Assembly (NCBI RefSeq): GCF_014306105.1
Contig: NZ_JACRVF010000002.1
Span: 456,368-520,367, forward strand
Reading direction: 5' to 3'
DNA from: Pontibacter cellulosilyticus
GTDB taxonomy: Bacteria; Bacteroidota; Bacteroidia; Cytophagales; Hymenobacteraceae
Length of the DNA: 64,000 nucleotides
The notes beneath the pieces are model-generated. The model had not been told where the DNA came from and searched no databases. It saw nothing but the letters and a program-made list of their open reading frames with translations. This document shows positions 37,432 through 46,608 of this stretch, piece by piece. Numbering within the stretch: position 1 is the stretch's first letter; each line of letters starts with the position of its first letter. The position numbers and the translations under genes were made by a program.

Positions 37432-38565
37432 TTAGTTTATCCTTGGCCTTGATAATCCTTGTGGAAAGTTAGGTAAACCTAAGTCACTTTTCTGCTTGCC
37501 CAGGTGAAAGCCGTTGTCTACATACTCGCTGGCTTTGCCTGTTGCATTTGGTTTGTTAATTACGCCCAGGTAATAGTTGTCTTTACGGGCAACATAAATT
37601 TTACCATCGGGCCCAACTTGCAGTGCTCCTAAACTAGGGCTTCCGGAGGTACCTACTACAACCGCTGATTTTGCAATGGCATCTGCGCTTCCTGCTCTCA
37701 AATCAAACTGTACGATCTGTGCTTTATTCATTTCGCCGTTATTAACGGTGCCGTATACTTTGCTGCCGTCCGGAGAAAAAGCAACACCATAGGCCTGAGA
37801 AAATCCTTTCAAGTGGACAGGGTCTGATATTTTACCGGTACTGCGGTCAAATTTTAAAATCTCAAAGCTGCTGTCGTCATTCCAGAGTGCAGCAGCTAGT
37901 CTTGTACCGTCAGGAGATGGCACTAGGTAGCCAATTGCCTTGCGGTTAGGACCACCATGTACTATGCCCACCATGCTCATTACCGGCTGTGTGGCTACAC
38001 CTTCGGCATCAACTAAATAGGCCATGTAACCATTGCTGTTCCAGCGGTGTGCCAGCACCCACCAGTCGCGGCCGTTGCTGTGGCGTACAGCTGTTAGTTT
38101 TTCGGTGGCTGGGGCAATCACAAAGTTGTTACGGGTAACAATGTCGCCGTTGCCGTTGTCTTTGCTCATGTCTACCACGCTGTAGCGCAGGCCGTTGGAT
38201 TGTGCCTGTATGTCTGTGGTAAAAATGTAGTAGATGGTTTCGCTGCCGGGCTTGGGAAGTATAAGTGCCGATTGAGTGGAAGATTTGCCACCCATCAGTC
38301 CGTTGCCATTCGGCATTACCTTGTGCTCACGGTTCCAGACGGTGATGCCGTTTGTGTACAATAGCAAATTACCGTCTTTATCTGAAAGCGAAGAACTGCC
38401 CTCTTCGGTAAACAAGCGGCTGGATGTGGCAGTGGGTGTGCCATTTTCAAAGATGATCCCGGCACCTTTTCCGAAATACCAATTATTTTTTTCTCCCTGG
38501 GCAAAAGCGCTAAAGCTGCTGAAAGTAATTAAAGCTGCAGCTGCAATATGTTTAAATCTTATCAT
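37432..38565 (-). CDS. secreted beta-propeller protein
   Basis: A 377-aa exported protein with a signal peptide (HIAAAALITFSSFSAFAQG). The body is made of repeated strands typical of a YVTN/PD40-type beta-propeller; FSPDGSKVYGTVNNGEM (about 265-281) and QVGPDGKIYVARKDNYYLGV (about 325-344) are blade-like units. The WYFGKGAGIIFENG start (about 28-41) recurs in exported Bacteroidota proteins. No T9SS sorting tail is seen, and the function is unknown. Confidence 0.78.
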   Translation of the reverse strand: MIRFKHIAAAALITFSSFSAFAQGEKNNWYFGKGAGIIFENGTPTATSSRLFTEEGSSSLSDKDGNLLLYTNGITVWNREHKVMPNGNGLMGGKSSTQSALILPKPGSETIYYIFTTDIQAQSNGLRYSVVDMSKDNGNGDIVTRNNFVIAPATEKLTAVRHSNGRDWWVLAHRWNSNGYMAYLVDAEGVATQPVMSMVGIVHGGPNRKAIGYLVPSPDGTRLAAALWNDDSSFEILKFDRSTGKISDPVHLKGFSQAYGVAFSPDGSKVYGTVNNGEMNKAQIVQFDLRAGSADAIAKSAVVVGTSGSPSLGALQVGPDGKIYVARKDNYYLGVINKPNATGKASEYVDNGFHLGKQKSDLGLPNFPQGLSRPRIN

Positions 38566-38654
38566 AGCAAATGTAAAACGTCTGATGCTTCGAGAAAGTA
38601 CAAATGCAATGCCAAGTATAAAGGGAATAGCAAATTGCTACTGTTATGGGCTAT

Positions 38655-38696
38655 AAACCAGGAGAAGCAGACTGTGCAGTCTGCTTCTCCTGGTTT
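38655..38696 (-). terminator. strong hairpin downstream of the small lipoprotein gene
   Basis: A perfect 20-bp stem AAACCAGGAGAAGCAGACTG (38655-38674 with 38677-38696) with a 2-nt loop lies 19 nt past the stop of the minus-strand gene at 38715. There is little T-run, so termination is inferred. Confidence 0.65.
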
Positions 38697-38714
38697 ATGA
38701 TTTGGGATTACCTG

Positions 38715-38939
38715 CTACTGCTGAACAACAGAATCGCCGGCTAATTTATCGTTGATGTGTGCAGAATCTGCGCCAGTGCCAGATTTGTCACCAGATATTT
38801 CCACCCCTGTTTCCTGTGTATCACTCACCTGTGACTCTGGTGGCATTTCCGCATTTTCACCGTACTCACTGCCGCCACAGGAAGCAAGTAACAGTGAAGC
38901 AGAGAAAAGTGCTGCCGCAAAAATATTTATCTTTTTCAT
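38715..38939 (-). CDS. small acidic lipoprotein, unknown function
   Basis: About 74 aa from the Met at 38939. The start (MKKINIFAAALFSASLLLAS) and Cys (LASCGG) form a clear lipobox. The rest is acidic and disordered-looking (Ser/Gly/Asp/Glu rich). It is a minimal lipoprotein of unknown role. Confidence 0.65.
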   Translation of the reverse strand: MKKINIFAAALFSASLLLASCGGSEYGENAEMPPESQVSDTQETGVEISGDKSGTGADSAHINDKLAGDSVVQQ

Positions 38940-39035
38940 AGCTGTCATATTTAAGGTTATCCTTATTGTACGATGCCAATGCGCATTATTTTCAAAAACT
39001 AAAAGGTAGTAGTGCAGCTATGGATTAGGCCTGAT

Positions 39036-39431
39036 CTACTTAAATGGTTGCTTCACAAACGACACTTGGCCCATCGCATCTTTCTCATACTTGGCTAAAG
39101 CGTAGTCGTTATAGCGAGCTTCAAAGTTAGTGCTGCCGGGGTAAATATTGTCAGGTGCAGGATTGCCTTCTAAAAAGAAATAAACTTTGGTGTTACCATA
39201 CTTGGTGTGGGGCATGAAATCGCCATAATCCTGCATTTCCTGCCACAACGTATCGTTAACGGTTACTGCATAAATTCGGGTGATTGGACCGGTGTTGTTT
39301 TCGTTGCGGTACATGGCCACTTCACTAAAATCTCCTTCCAGGTCATCAACCCCAGGTATAGATAAAGTATCGTAGATAAACCAAGCGACAAGTAAAGCCG
39401 AGACAAGTATGAGGATGTACTTAAATTTCAT
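39036..39431 (-). CDS. exported small protein, unknown function
   Basis: A 131-aa protein with one N-terminal hydrophobic segment (IILVSALLVAWFIYDTL, about 6-22), so it is membrane-anchored or exported. The remainder has several short beta strands (FSEVAMYRNENNTGPITRIY). No family is recognised. It ends about 15 nt upstream of the hydrolase-like gene on the same strand in coordinate order, so the two may be co-transcribed. Confidence 0.65.
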   Translation of the reverse strand: MKFKYILILVSALLVAWFIYDTLSIPGVDDLEGDFSEVAMYRNENNTGPITRIYAVTVNDTLWQEMQDYGDFMPHTKYGNTKVYFFLEGNPAPDNIYPGSTNFEARYNDYALAKYEKDAMGQVSFVKQPFK

Positions 39432-39445
39432 GGTAGAATTAAGGC

Positions 39446-40006
39446 TTAATGCTTTATAAACGTAGTTCTGTTTTTACTTAGCTTAAAAATAGAGATAAAA
39501 AGGATGTATACCAGAGAAGGCAGCCCTACCCAAACCACCTCGCTCTTGATCACCCGCCAGCCCCACTCGCTAAAGAAATTACCTATGCCTATCGGTGATA
39601 CCTGTATTGGCCTCCAAGGCAGAAAGTGCCGAGTGTTATCGAACGGTGCGAATACCGCCACCCCTAAACCGCCGTTGGTTAAGGCGTCCAGCAGAATATG
39701 GGAGGCAGTGCAGAGACTGAAGAAAAGTATAAGTAACAAACCCTGTTTGCTAGTCAGTTTTATACTTCTGAAGAAGATGGCAGTTACCAAGACCCCGAGC
39801 AGCAACGCAAATACCAGCGAGTGCGAAAAGCCTCTATGCCCCAGAACATGTTCATACGGTATGCCAAGTTTAAACATCAGCACATCGGCATCAGGAAGTA
39901 TGGTACAGAGAGCTCCCAAGATCCAAAATTTAGCAGAAGTAGACTTAGCGGGTAAAGTTTTGCCAATTGCTACTGCTGCCAGTGCGTGTGCGAAAGCTGA
40001 GGCCAT
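39446..40006 (-). CDS. YdjM/DUF457-type metal-dependent hydrolase membrane protein
   Basis: A 186-aa membrane protein with four hydrophobic segments. SAFAHALAAVAIGKTL (about 2-17) and PDADVLMFKLGIPYEHVLGH (about 38-57) with HRGFSHSLVF (about 57-66) show the clustered Asp and His residues of the YdjM/DUF457 family, annotated as metal-dependent hydrolases. LLDALTNGGLGVAVFAPF (about 108-125) is another family block. The physiological substrate is unknown. Confidence 0.85.
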   Translation of the reverse strand: MASAFAHALAAVAIGKTLPAKSTSAKFWILGALCTILPDADVLMFKLGIPYEHVLGHRGFSHSLVFALLLGVLVTAIFFRSIKLTSKQGLLLILFFSLCTASHILLDALTNGGLGVAVFAPFDNTRHFLPWRPIQVSPIGIGNFFSEWGWRVIKSEVVWVGLPSLVYILFISIFKLSKNRTTFIKH

Positions 40007-40104
40007 TGTTATGGGGGTGTTGGTTTACTAAGTGAAGATAAGTATAAAGTTGGAGAAGAGATATAGTCTAAAAACTTTAGGGGCAGCATTTCGTCTTCTG
40101 AGTG

Positions 40105-40647
40105 ATGAGCACGAAGTATAAACTCGCAAACCCTGATGGTATATTCTTTATCACACTAACTGTGGTGGAGTGGGCGGATGTATTTACCCGACGCGATTAT
40201 TGTGAGTTGGTTTGTGAAAGTATAATCTACTGCCAGTAAAAGAAAGAACTGACACTTTATGCCTGGTGTATCATGACGAACCATGTGCATTTAATCTGCT
40301 CTGCGCCAAAGTTGCCAGATGTAATGAGGGATTTGAAAAAATATACTGCGCGGCATTTAATTGAAGCCATCAGGAACAACCCAAAGGAGAGCCGGATGAA
40401 CTGGCTAATGTGGATGTTTAAAAGTGCCGCAGCGAAAAGCAGCAGCCATGGAGAGTATCAGTTTTGGCAACTGGCAGAGCATCAACTTGAGCTAAGTAAT
40501 AATGAAATGCTAGACCAACGATTGGAGTATTTGCATCAAAATCCTGTGAAGACTGGCTTTGTAGAGGAGCCGGAGCAGTGGTATTACAGCAGTGCCAGAT
40601 ATTATGCTGGTGAAAAAGGGAGGTTAGAAGTTGTGTTGATTGATTAA
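40105..40647 (+). pseudogene. REP-associated tyrosine transposase (TnpA_REP/Y1), broken by an in-frame stop
   Basis: From the ATG at 40105 the frame reads MSTKYKLANPDGIFFITLTV, the normal start of a REP-associated (IS200-like) transposase. A TAA at 40237-40239 ends it after 44 codons. The same frame continues after it into LYAWCIMTNHVHLI, which holds the HUH metal site (HVH), and then LKKYTARHLI, which holds the catalytic Tyr. A second, shorter frame begins at the Met at 40273. The C-terminus looks complete (ends near 40647). It is therefore a single-nonsense pseudogene, and the downstream palindrome at 40663 is probably its old target. Confidence 0.85.
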
Positions 40648-40662
40648 AGTATAAGTATAAAG

Positions 40663-40787
40663 TCTGGCGCCGGAATCTATCCGGTGCCGAGGGTGGGTGT
40701 GAGTCTCCAGACTCACTTGTACAAGTATAAAAGCGAGTCTGGAGACTCTCGTACACTGTGCGTCACCGGTTGGATACCAGCGCCAGA
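40663..40787. repeat. nested palindromic REP/BIME-like element
   Basis: Outer arms 40663-40686 (TCTGGCGCCGG...) and 40764-40787 are imperfect inverted copies. Inner arms 40701-40714 and 40735-40748 (GAGTCTCCAGACTC) are a perfect 14-nt inverted pair. The element starts 16 nt after the broken transposase frame, as expected of a RAYT-linked REP. Confidence 0.7.
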
Positions 40788-40795
40788 ATAAATAT

Positions 40796-40830
40796 AAAGC
40801 CGCAGCTGAGCTTAATCAACTGCGGCTTTT
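40796..40830. terminator. terminator after the REP element
   Basis: A 10-bp stem AAAGCCGCAG/CTGCGGCTTT (40796-40805 with 40820-40829) with a T-run lies just past the mutB stop at 40847 on the minus strand. Confidence 0.7.
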
Positions 40831-40846
40831 TTATATTAGAAGTAGC

Positions 40847-42991
40847 TTACGCCTCCACTCTTTTGATCAACTTCTCCAGAATATTCTGAGCAGCCACTGA
40901 GATGATGGTTCCAGGTCCAAACACCCCCTCTGCACCAGCTTTGTACAGGAAGTCGTAATCCTGAGCTGGAATCACACCGCCTACAATCACCATGATATCC
41001 TCGCGATCTAGTTTGCGGAGCTCTTCAATCAACTGCGGAACCAACGTTTTATGACCAGCTGCCAGTGACGATACGCCCACCACGTGCACGTCGTTTTCGG
41101 CGGCTTGCATGGCTACTTCGGCTGGTGTCTGGAACAACGGCCCGATATCCACATCAAAACCGAGGTCGGCGAAGGAGGTGGCGATTACTTTGGAGCCTCG
41201 GTCGTGGCCGTCCTGGCCCATTTTAGCGACCATGATTCTTGGCCGGCGGCCTTCTAGTTCTTCAAACTGATCAGCTAAGACCTTAGCTCGTTCGAAGTTT
41301 TCGTCATCGGTTAGTTCTGCGGAATACACTCCTGATATGGCTCTGATTACTGCTTTATGTCTGCCGTATACTTTCTCCAAAGCATCGGAAATCTCCCCTA
41401 AGGTGGCTCTGCGTCTGGCTGCTTCTACGGCAAGGTCAAGTAAATTGTCTGTTCCAGATTCTGCAGCGTCCGTTAAAGCCTGCAGTGCATTTAGAACGCT
41501 ACCTTCGTCGCGGCTGTCTTTTATACTTGCCAATCGGCGCAACTGAGATTCACGCACAGCAGTGTTGTCAATGTCCAGGATCTCGATCTCTTGTTCCTGC
41601 TCTGGTTTATACTTATTAACACCTACAATGATATCTTTGCCGGAATCAATACGGGCCTGCTTACGGGCAGCTGCCTCTTCAATACGCATTTTTGGCAGAC
41701 CTGTCTCAATCGCTTTGGCCATACCGCCCAGTTCTTCCACTTCCTGCATCAGTGTCCAGGCTTTGTGTGCGATCTCGTGTGTAAGCGCCTCTACGTAGTA
41801 TGAGCCGCCCCACGGATCTACCACATTGGTAATATGCGTCTCCTGCTGCAGGTAAATCTGCGTGTTACGGGCAATGCGGGCAGAGAAATCTGTTGGCAAG
41901 GCAATGGCCTCATCAAGTGCGTTGGTGTGCAAGCTTTGTGTTCCGCCAAGTGCAGCAGCAAGAGCCTCCACGCAAGTACGGGTTACGTTGTTGAACGGGT
42001 CCTGCTCTGTTAAGCTCCAACCGGAAGTCTGGCAGTGCGTTCTTAAAGCCAGCGACTTCGGGTTTTTCGGGTTGAACTGCTTTATCAATTTAGCCCACAG
42101 CATACGCGCGGCACGCATCTTGGCAATCTCCATAAAGTGGTTCATGCCAATAGCCCAGAAGAACGACAAACGCGGCGCGAAATCGTCAATGTCCATACCT
42201 GCTTTCAATCCGGTACGCACATACTCCAGACCGTCGGCCAAAGTATAAGCCAGCTCAATGTCGGCAGTGGCGCCGGCCTCCTGCATATGGTAACCCGATA
42301 TGGAAATAGAGTTGAAACGCGGCATCTTCTTGGAAGTATACTCAAAGATGTCGGCTATAATTTTCATACTTGGCTCCGGCGGGTAAATGTAGGTGTTGCG
42401 CACCATAAACTCCTTCAGGATGTCATTCTGAATTGTACCTGAAAGCTGCTCGGGCTTCACACCCTGCTCTTCAGCTGCCACAATGTAGAAAGCCATGATC
42501 GGCAGCACGGCACCATTCATCGTCATGGAGACCGACATCTGATCCAGCGGAATCTGGTCGAAGAGGATCTTCATGTCCTCCACCGAGTCGATGGCTACAC
42601 CGGCCTTGCCCACATCACCAACCACGCGCGGGTGGTCGGAGTCGTAGCCGCGGTGCGTGGCCAGGTCAAACGCTACCGAAAGGCCTTTCTGCCCTCCGGC
42701 CAGGTTGCGGCGGTAAAAGGCGTTACTTTCTTCAGCGGTAGAGAAACCGGCATACTGGCGAATAGTCCACGGTTTTTGAACATACATCGTGCTGTATGGT
42801 CCGCGTAAGTATGGCGGCAAACCGGCTGCAAAATCCAGATGCTCAAAATGCCTGGCGTCCTCCGAAGTATAAAAGGTCTTTACCTCGATCTGCTCCGGTG
42901 TTTTCCAGGGCTTCGGCTGCTTGTGGTCTTTAGGTCCGTGCTCAGACGAGGCTACCTTGTTTATGTCAACTTTCGAAAAGTCAGGTTTCAT
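40847..42991 (-). CDS. mutB: methylmalonyl-CoA mutase large subunit
   Basis: A 714-aa catalytic subunit that isomerises methylmalonyl-CoA and succinyl-CoA with adenosylcobalamin. The substrate barrel fills most of the length (for example [20 protein letters not shown], about 66-85, and [17 protein letters not shown], about 329-345). The C-terminal B12-binding domain begins near 580 and holds the lower-ligand motif DGHDRGS (about 591). Together with mutA and meaB it makes the full mutase set. Confidence 0.95.
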   Translation of the reverse strand: MKPDFSKVDINKVASSEHGPKDHKQPKPWKTPEQIEVKTFYTSEDARHFEHLDFAAGLPPYLRGPYSTMYVQKPWTIRQYAGFSTAEESNAFYRRNLAGGQKGLSVAFDLATHRGYDSDHPRVVGDVGKAGVAIDSVEDMKILFDQIPLDQMSVSMTMNGAVLPIMAFYIVAAEEQGVKPEQLSGTIQNDILKEFMVRNTYIYPPEPSMKIIADIFEYTSKKMPRFNSISISGYHMQEAGATADIELAYTLADGLEYVRTGLKAGMDIDDFAPRLSFFWAIGMNHFMEIAKMRAARMLWAKLIKQFNPKNPKSLALRTHCQTSGWSLTEQDPFNNVTRTCVEALAAALGGTQSLHTNALDEAIALPTDFSARIARNTQIYLQQETHITNVVDPWGGSYYVEALTHEIAHKAWTLMQEVEELGGMAKAIETGLPKMRIEEAAARKQARIDSGKDIIVGVNKYKPEQEQEIEILDIDNTAVRESQLRRLASIKDSRDEGSVLNALQALTDAAESGTDNLLDLAVEAARRRATLGEISDALEKVYGRHKAVIRAISGVYSAELTDDENFERAKVLADQFEELEGRRPRIMVAKMGQDGHDRGSKVIATSFADLGFDVDIGPLFQTPAEVAMQAAENDVHVVGVSSLAAGHKTLVPQLIEELRKLDREDIMVIVGGVIPAQDYDFLYKAGAEGVFGPGTIISVAAQNILEKLIKRVEA

Positions 42992-43004
42992 TCTTAATAA
43001 TTTT

Positions 43005-43144
43005 GAATGAGTGATTGAGTGAATGAGTGAGTAGGTTATCCGATCATTTCATTCGCTCATCATAATCATTTTTATAGTTTAGAATGAGAGTCTGGTGAAG
43101 TATAATCTAAAATCATTCACTCAATCGCTCATTCACTAATTCAG
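43005..43144. repeat. GAGTGA-type inverted repeat
   Basis: Left arm 43005-43033 has repeats GAATGAGTGA/TTGAGTGAATGAG; the right arm (43114-43144) is its inverted copy CATTCACTCAATCGCTCATTC. A third, weaker copy is near 43068. It fills the gap between mutB and the NTF2-like gene. Confidence 0.6.
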
Positions 43145-43151
43145 TCATTGT

Positions 43152-43592
43152 TTAACTCGCGTGCTCTGAGGTTACCACCCAGCGTCCATCTTTCTTTTTC
43201 CAGAGCTGCGACGATACACCACCCATCAGGCGTTTACCATCCAGCTCAATCTTCCAGCGGAACACAAAGTATACTGCCTCTGAGGATACCTGCTCGATGT
43301 GCAGCGGCTCATACGAATAAACGCCCATTTTGCTGCGATCGGTAAAGTCTTGAAGGAACATCTGGTATACTTCCTGATATCCTTTTTCAGTGCCGCTTTT
43401 ACTGATCCAAAGCATCTCCGGAGAATTCCAGTAAAAGCTCATGGCCTCTTCCAGGTCGCCTTTGTTCCAGGCAGCGATCTGCCCTTCAAGGGCCTTTATT
43501 ACTTCCTGTTCAGCTTTACTTTTTGGTGCCACAAAAGATGAAAGTGCTGTTGCCAAAGCCATGGTTAGTATACTTGTGATGATAAACTTCAT
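43152..43592 (-). CDS. exported NTF2-like (SnoaL/DUF4440-type) protein
   Basis: About 146 aa from the Met at 43592, whose start codon overlaps the last base of the mutA stop. The signal-like start MKFIITSILTMALATALSSF precedes an NTF2-like alpha+beta cone domain; EGQIAAWNKGDLEEAMSFYW and the C-terminal GGVSSQLWKKKDGRWVVTSE are typical of DUF4440-like proteins. These bind small ligands or act as simple enzymes, and no function is shown here. It lies between mutA and mutB. Confidence 0.82.
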   Translation of the reverse strand: MKFIITSILTMALATALSSFVAPKSKAEQEVIKALEGQIAAWNKGDLEEAMSFYWNSPEMLWISKSGTEKGYQEVYQMFLQDFTDRSKMGVYSYEPLHIEQVSSEAVYFVFRWKIELDGKRLMGGVSSQLWKKKDGRWVVTSEHAS

Positions 43593-45421
43593 TAGTCTTT
43601 GTTGCCTTCGCCGTGCAGCTTTTTGTTGATCACATTCATGATAGTGCTCATATCGCAATCTTCAAAGATAAACTCTTCGTAACCGTTGTCTATCATCTCA
43701 TCTTTCATGTGCTCCGGGTTATCGGCAAGTATGACAGTAGGTCTGGCATGATGGTTACGAATTCTTGGTCCGAACTCACGCACGAAAGCCGATTCCGAAG
43801 AAGAAACTACCAGCACTTCAATGTCCGAGTTTGTCAATTTATCAGATGCTTCCTCAACGGTTGCATACTGCTGAACCTCTGTATCGAAGCCGGCGCAAGT
43901 GAAGAACTCCTGTGCAAAACTGGCATTCACGTGGCGTTGCACAGCCTCTCCAATAACAGCAATTATCACCTTAGGATGGCGCTGTAGTTTACGCCTGTGC
44001 AGTTCTGTGGCCATGCGCATTATCTCTGTGGGGTAGGAGGCACGGGTGGTGTCAAAACCTGAGCTCTGGATCAGTTCTTCCGGGTCAAAAGGCAGTTGCT
44101 CTTTCGGGTTCGGGTATTTATTGGTACCTACCAGCACTTCGCGCCCGGTGGCTATGTTGCGGAATTTGCGGCGGCTAACTTCTGTAATGGTGCCAAGTAT
44201 AAATCCGTCTTTATAGGCCTCCTCAAATCCGCCGCGCTCTTCCACTTCTTTAAACAGTTTCCAGGCTTTTTGAGCCAGCGCGTTGGTCAGAGACTCCAGG
44301 TAGTATGAGCCAGCTGCCGGGTCGATGGCTTTGTCTAAGTACGCTTCTTCTTTAAGTATAATAGACACGTTGCGTGCAATGCGCTCCGAGAACTCATCAG
44401 AAGACTTGAAGGTGCTATCGAAAGGTGTAACAGTAAGCGAGTCGCAGCCGGAAATAACAGCCGCCATGGCCTCTGTTGTGGTGCGCAGCATGTTCACGTA
44501 AGGGTCCAGGGTAGTTTGATACCAGCTGGAGGTAGAGCTATGGATACGCAGTTTTGCGGCTAACTCCGGATCTGCCTTGTATGCTTCTACAACAGCTGCC
44601 CACAGCAGACGCAGTGCACGAAGCTTGGCAATCTCGAAGAAGTAGTTCGTACCCGAAGCCATGTGAAACTGCATGTTGCGCAGCACCGACTCAAGTGGCT
44701 CACCGGCATCTGTTAATCTGTCGACATAAGCTACAGCAGCACTTAAAGTATAAGCAATCTCCTGCGTAATAGATGCTCCGATGCCTGAAAAGCTGGTTCC
44801 ATTTACCGTTACACCGTAAAATTCGGAGCTATCCTTTGTCAGATTTAGTACCTGGATAATAGCTTTCTTCTCCTCGTGGGTAATGGTGCTCTTGATCGTG
44901 ATCGGGTCGAAGTTGATGGAGCCCTTCATGTTGAGCGGCGACACTTCACAAGCATTCAATTCTGCATATAGGTGCTCCAGGAATGTATCCGGCTGCTCCT
45001 GCAGGGTAAAAGAAACTGCATGCTTCGTAAGGTCTATCTTCCGGACCAGGTATGCAAAATCAAACAGTTCGGGATTGTGTATCACAAAGCTGATACCGTC
45101 TGCACCTCTTTGCAGTGCATCGGCCGCTTTTTCGATATCGTGTTTGCCGTTGCCCTTAACCTCTACCTGCTGAATGTTTTGCCAGCTGTTGCCGTTAGTT
45201 TTACGGCCTCGCAGGTACGGGAACTGCCCCGGCTCGTGCTTTGCAAAAGGCAGGTTGGCAATATCCTCTCTGGAGTAGTATGGCTTAACATCAATATTTT
45301 CGTGGGTGTGCCAGGTAAGGCTTTCGAGGGGCGTGTCGCGCAGGTCTTTCTGTGCTTTGTGCTCCCAATCAGCCGCAGTGGCTGGGTTGAATTCTGAAAA
45401 TAGCTTCTGCTCTTCCGTCAT
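43592..45421 (-). CDS. mutA: methylmalonyl-CoA mutase small subunit
   Basis: A 609-aa structural partner of MutB. The barrel region is present (for example DPAAGSYYLESLTNALAQKA, about 365-384, and DTTRASYPTEIMRMATELHR near 453-472). The C-terminal B12-like fold (from about 475) lacks the D-x-H-x-x-G ligand motif, as expected for this subunit. Its start overlap with the NTF2-like gene and the close mutB gene suggest one transcript in the order mutA-NTF2-mutB. Confidence 0.94.
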   Translation of the reverse strand: MTEEQKLFSEFNPATAADWEHKAQKDLRDTPLESLTWHTHENIDVKPYYSREDIANLPFAKHEPGQFPYLRGRKTNGNSWQNIQQVEVKGNGKHDIEKAADALQRGADGISFVIHNPELFDFAYLVRKIDLTKHAVSFTLQEQPDTFLEHLYAELNACEVSPLNMKGSINFDPITIKSTITHEEKKAIIQVLNLTKDSSEFYGVTVNGTSFSGIGASITQEIAYTLSAAVAYVDRLTDAGEPLESVLRNMQFHMASGTNYFFEIAKLRALRLLWAAVVEAYKADPELAAKLRIHSSTSSWYQTTLDPYVNMLRTTTEAMAAVISGCDSLTVTPFDSTFKSSDEFSERIARNVSIILKEEAYLDKAIDPAAGSYYLESLTNALAQKAWKLFKEVEERGGFEEAYKDGFILGTITEVSRRKFRNIATGREVLVGTNKYPNPKEQLPFDPEELIQSSGFDTTRASYPTEIMRMATELHRRKLQRHPKVIIAVIGEAVQRHVNASFAQEFFTCAGFDTEVQQYATVEEASDKLTNSDIEVLVVSSSESAFVREFGPRIRNHHARPTVILADNPEHMKDEMIDNGYEEFIFEDCDMSTIMNVINKKLHGEGNKD

Positions 45422-45511
45422 CGTGGTGGTGTAGTAATTTGTTGTAAAGATAACCTTTTCTACGTAAGGTTGTAAAAGTGCAGCGGCTGTATATCTGCAA
45501 TGCGCTATACT

Positions 45512-45892
45512 TTAATCGATCTGCTCCATGTATGCCTGGTAAAACCAATAGCCTATCAACAGCCAGATAATGACGATCACCGCTGCCATTACATAGTTTG
45601 GTTTTCGCTCCAGCATCTGCTCTTTTGCTTTTTGCCGGTAATGCTCCAGAACTGGTGCTGGAATCAGTTTGATGGACAGCCAAATACCCAACGGAAGTAT
45701 AAGCAGGTCGTCGAGGTAACCAAGTATAGGTATGAAGTCAGGAATAAGATCTATCGGGCTAAAGGCGTAGGCAACTGTGATCACCAGCACTACTTTAGCC
45801 GCAAAGGGTATGCGCGGATCGCGGGAGGCCAGGTATAAAGTATAGATATCCTCCTTAAGTTTACGTACCGTTTCTTTCCATTTCCGAAGCAT
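45512..45892 (-). CDS. YkvA/DUF1232 membrane protein
   Basis: A 126-aa membrane protein with the DUF1232 signature AFSPIDLIPDFIPILGYLDD (about 43-62) and a second hydrophobic segment at the end (about 100-120). The family is widespread, and its role is not known. It stands near mutA on the same strand, about 90 nt upstream, but belongs to no clear pathway. Confidence 0.88.
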   Translation of the reverse strand: MLRKWKETVRKLKEDIYTLYLASRDPRIPFAAKVVLVITVAYAFSPIDLIPDFIPILGYLDDLLILPLGIWLSIKLIPAPVLEHYRQKAKEQMLERKPNYVMAAVIVIIWLLIGYWFYQAYMEQID

Positions 45893-46384
45893 GGTAGGTT
45901 GTACGGTAGATTTTGAGTTTTGGAGAAGGTGATAGAAATGACGATTTGCAGCTGTCGGCTTTTGCTACTGCTGTTACTCAGGATAGTGTTGTTTGTCTTT
46001 CTACCTAACTGCTGCTAAAGCTCAGTCTTACTTACCTATACTTTCATTTCAGGCTTTGGTGCCCTCAAGGCCGGGTGGCCTCGTTTGTCTGCATGCCGCT
46101 GTGTTCCCTCCTGCGCTTACGTGATGCCCTTGCGGGCACCGGATCTCACAAGGCGCTCAACCCAAAGGCTGGGATCGGCACTTCTTCTCAGGAGGCTTTT
46201 GCAACCGGAGACAAAGTATAAGCATGCAACGTTAAATTTCCCACCTTGGAGGTGCAGGGGTAGATTGAACACTCTCGCTCAAAGTAACGGCCTTGGTCAG
46301 GTGCACCAACGACGATTTTTTGTCTGAGCGTTCAGCGAGTGGGGGTAGGGGTCCTCAAAAAACAAAATTGTCTTGATTCTTTTG
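45893..46384. other. long intergenic region with no gene found
   Basis: The roughly 700-bp gap between the YkvA-like gene and the M20 amidohydrolase has no credible coding frame. The part 46060-46220 is GC-rich, with hairpin-like pieces such as GGCCGGGTGGCC and CCCTTGCGGGC; it may be the remnant of another repeat. A short GC-rich stretch resembling a MITE end (AGGTGCAGGGGTAGATTGAAC) is near 46250. The right end carries the fragment annotated at 46387. Confidence 0.5.
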
Positions 46385-46386
46385 CA

Positions 46387-46432
46387 CTCCCCTCCTTTTT
46401 TTAAGGAGGGGTGCCGCAGGCGGGGTGGTTTA
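46387..46432. repeat. partial MITE-related palindrome
   Basis: CTCCCCTCCTTTTTTTAAGG and its neighbour form a palindrome followed by GCCGCAGGCGGGGTGGTT, which resembles the terminal sequence of the MITE-like elements (reverse: AACCACCCCGCC). Only one end is clear, so it is a fragment or a diverged copy. Confidence 0.5.
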
Positions 46433-46608
46433 TCTCCTCAAGGAGAAAAGTAAGGCCCAGCCGGCGAGGCGAAAAGCTAGCTAAGAATAGTAAAAGTTAT
46501 TCAAACATGATAGCGGATAAAAAGCATTACTCCCAAATAATACCTGCTCACACTTCCATCCTAAGCTCCAAGTGTTTATATTCATACTTCCACTTTATAC
46601 AAACCGAT

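Noticed and set aside
40273..40647. A short intact gene starting at the Met at 40273
   Set aside because: The same frame upstream carries the normal N-terminus of the transposase family, ending in a TAA; the part after it is therefore the remainder of a pseudogene.
46085..46327. An 80-aa frame in the long intergenic region
   Set aside because: It has no domain, a composition unlike neighbouring genes, and runs through hairpin-like GC-rich DNA.
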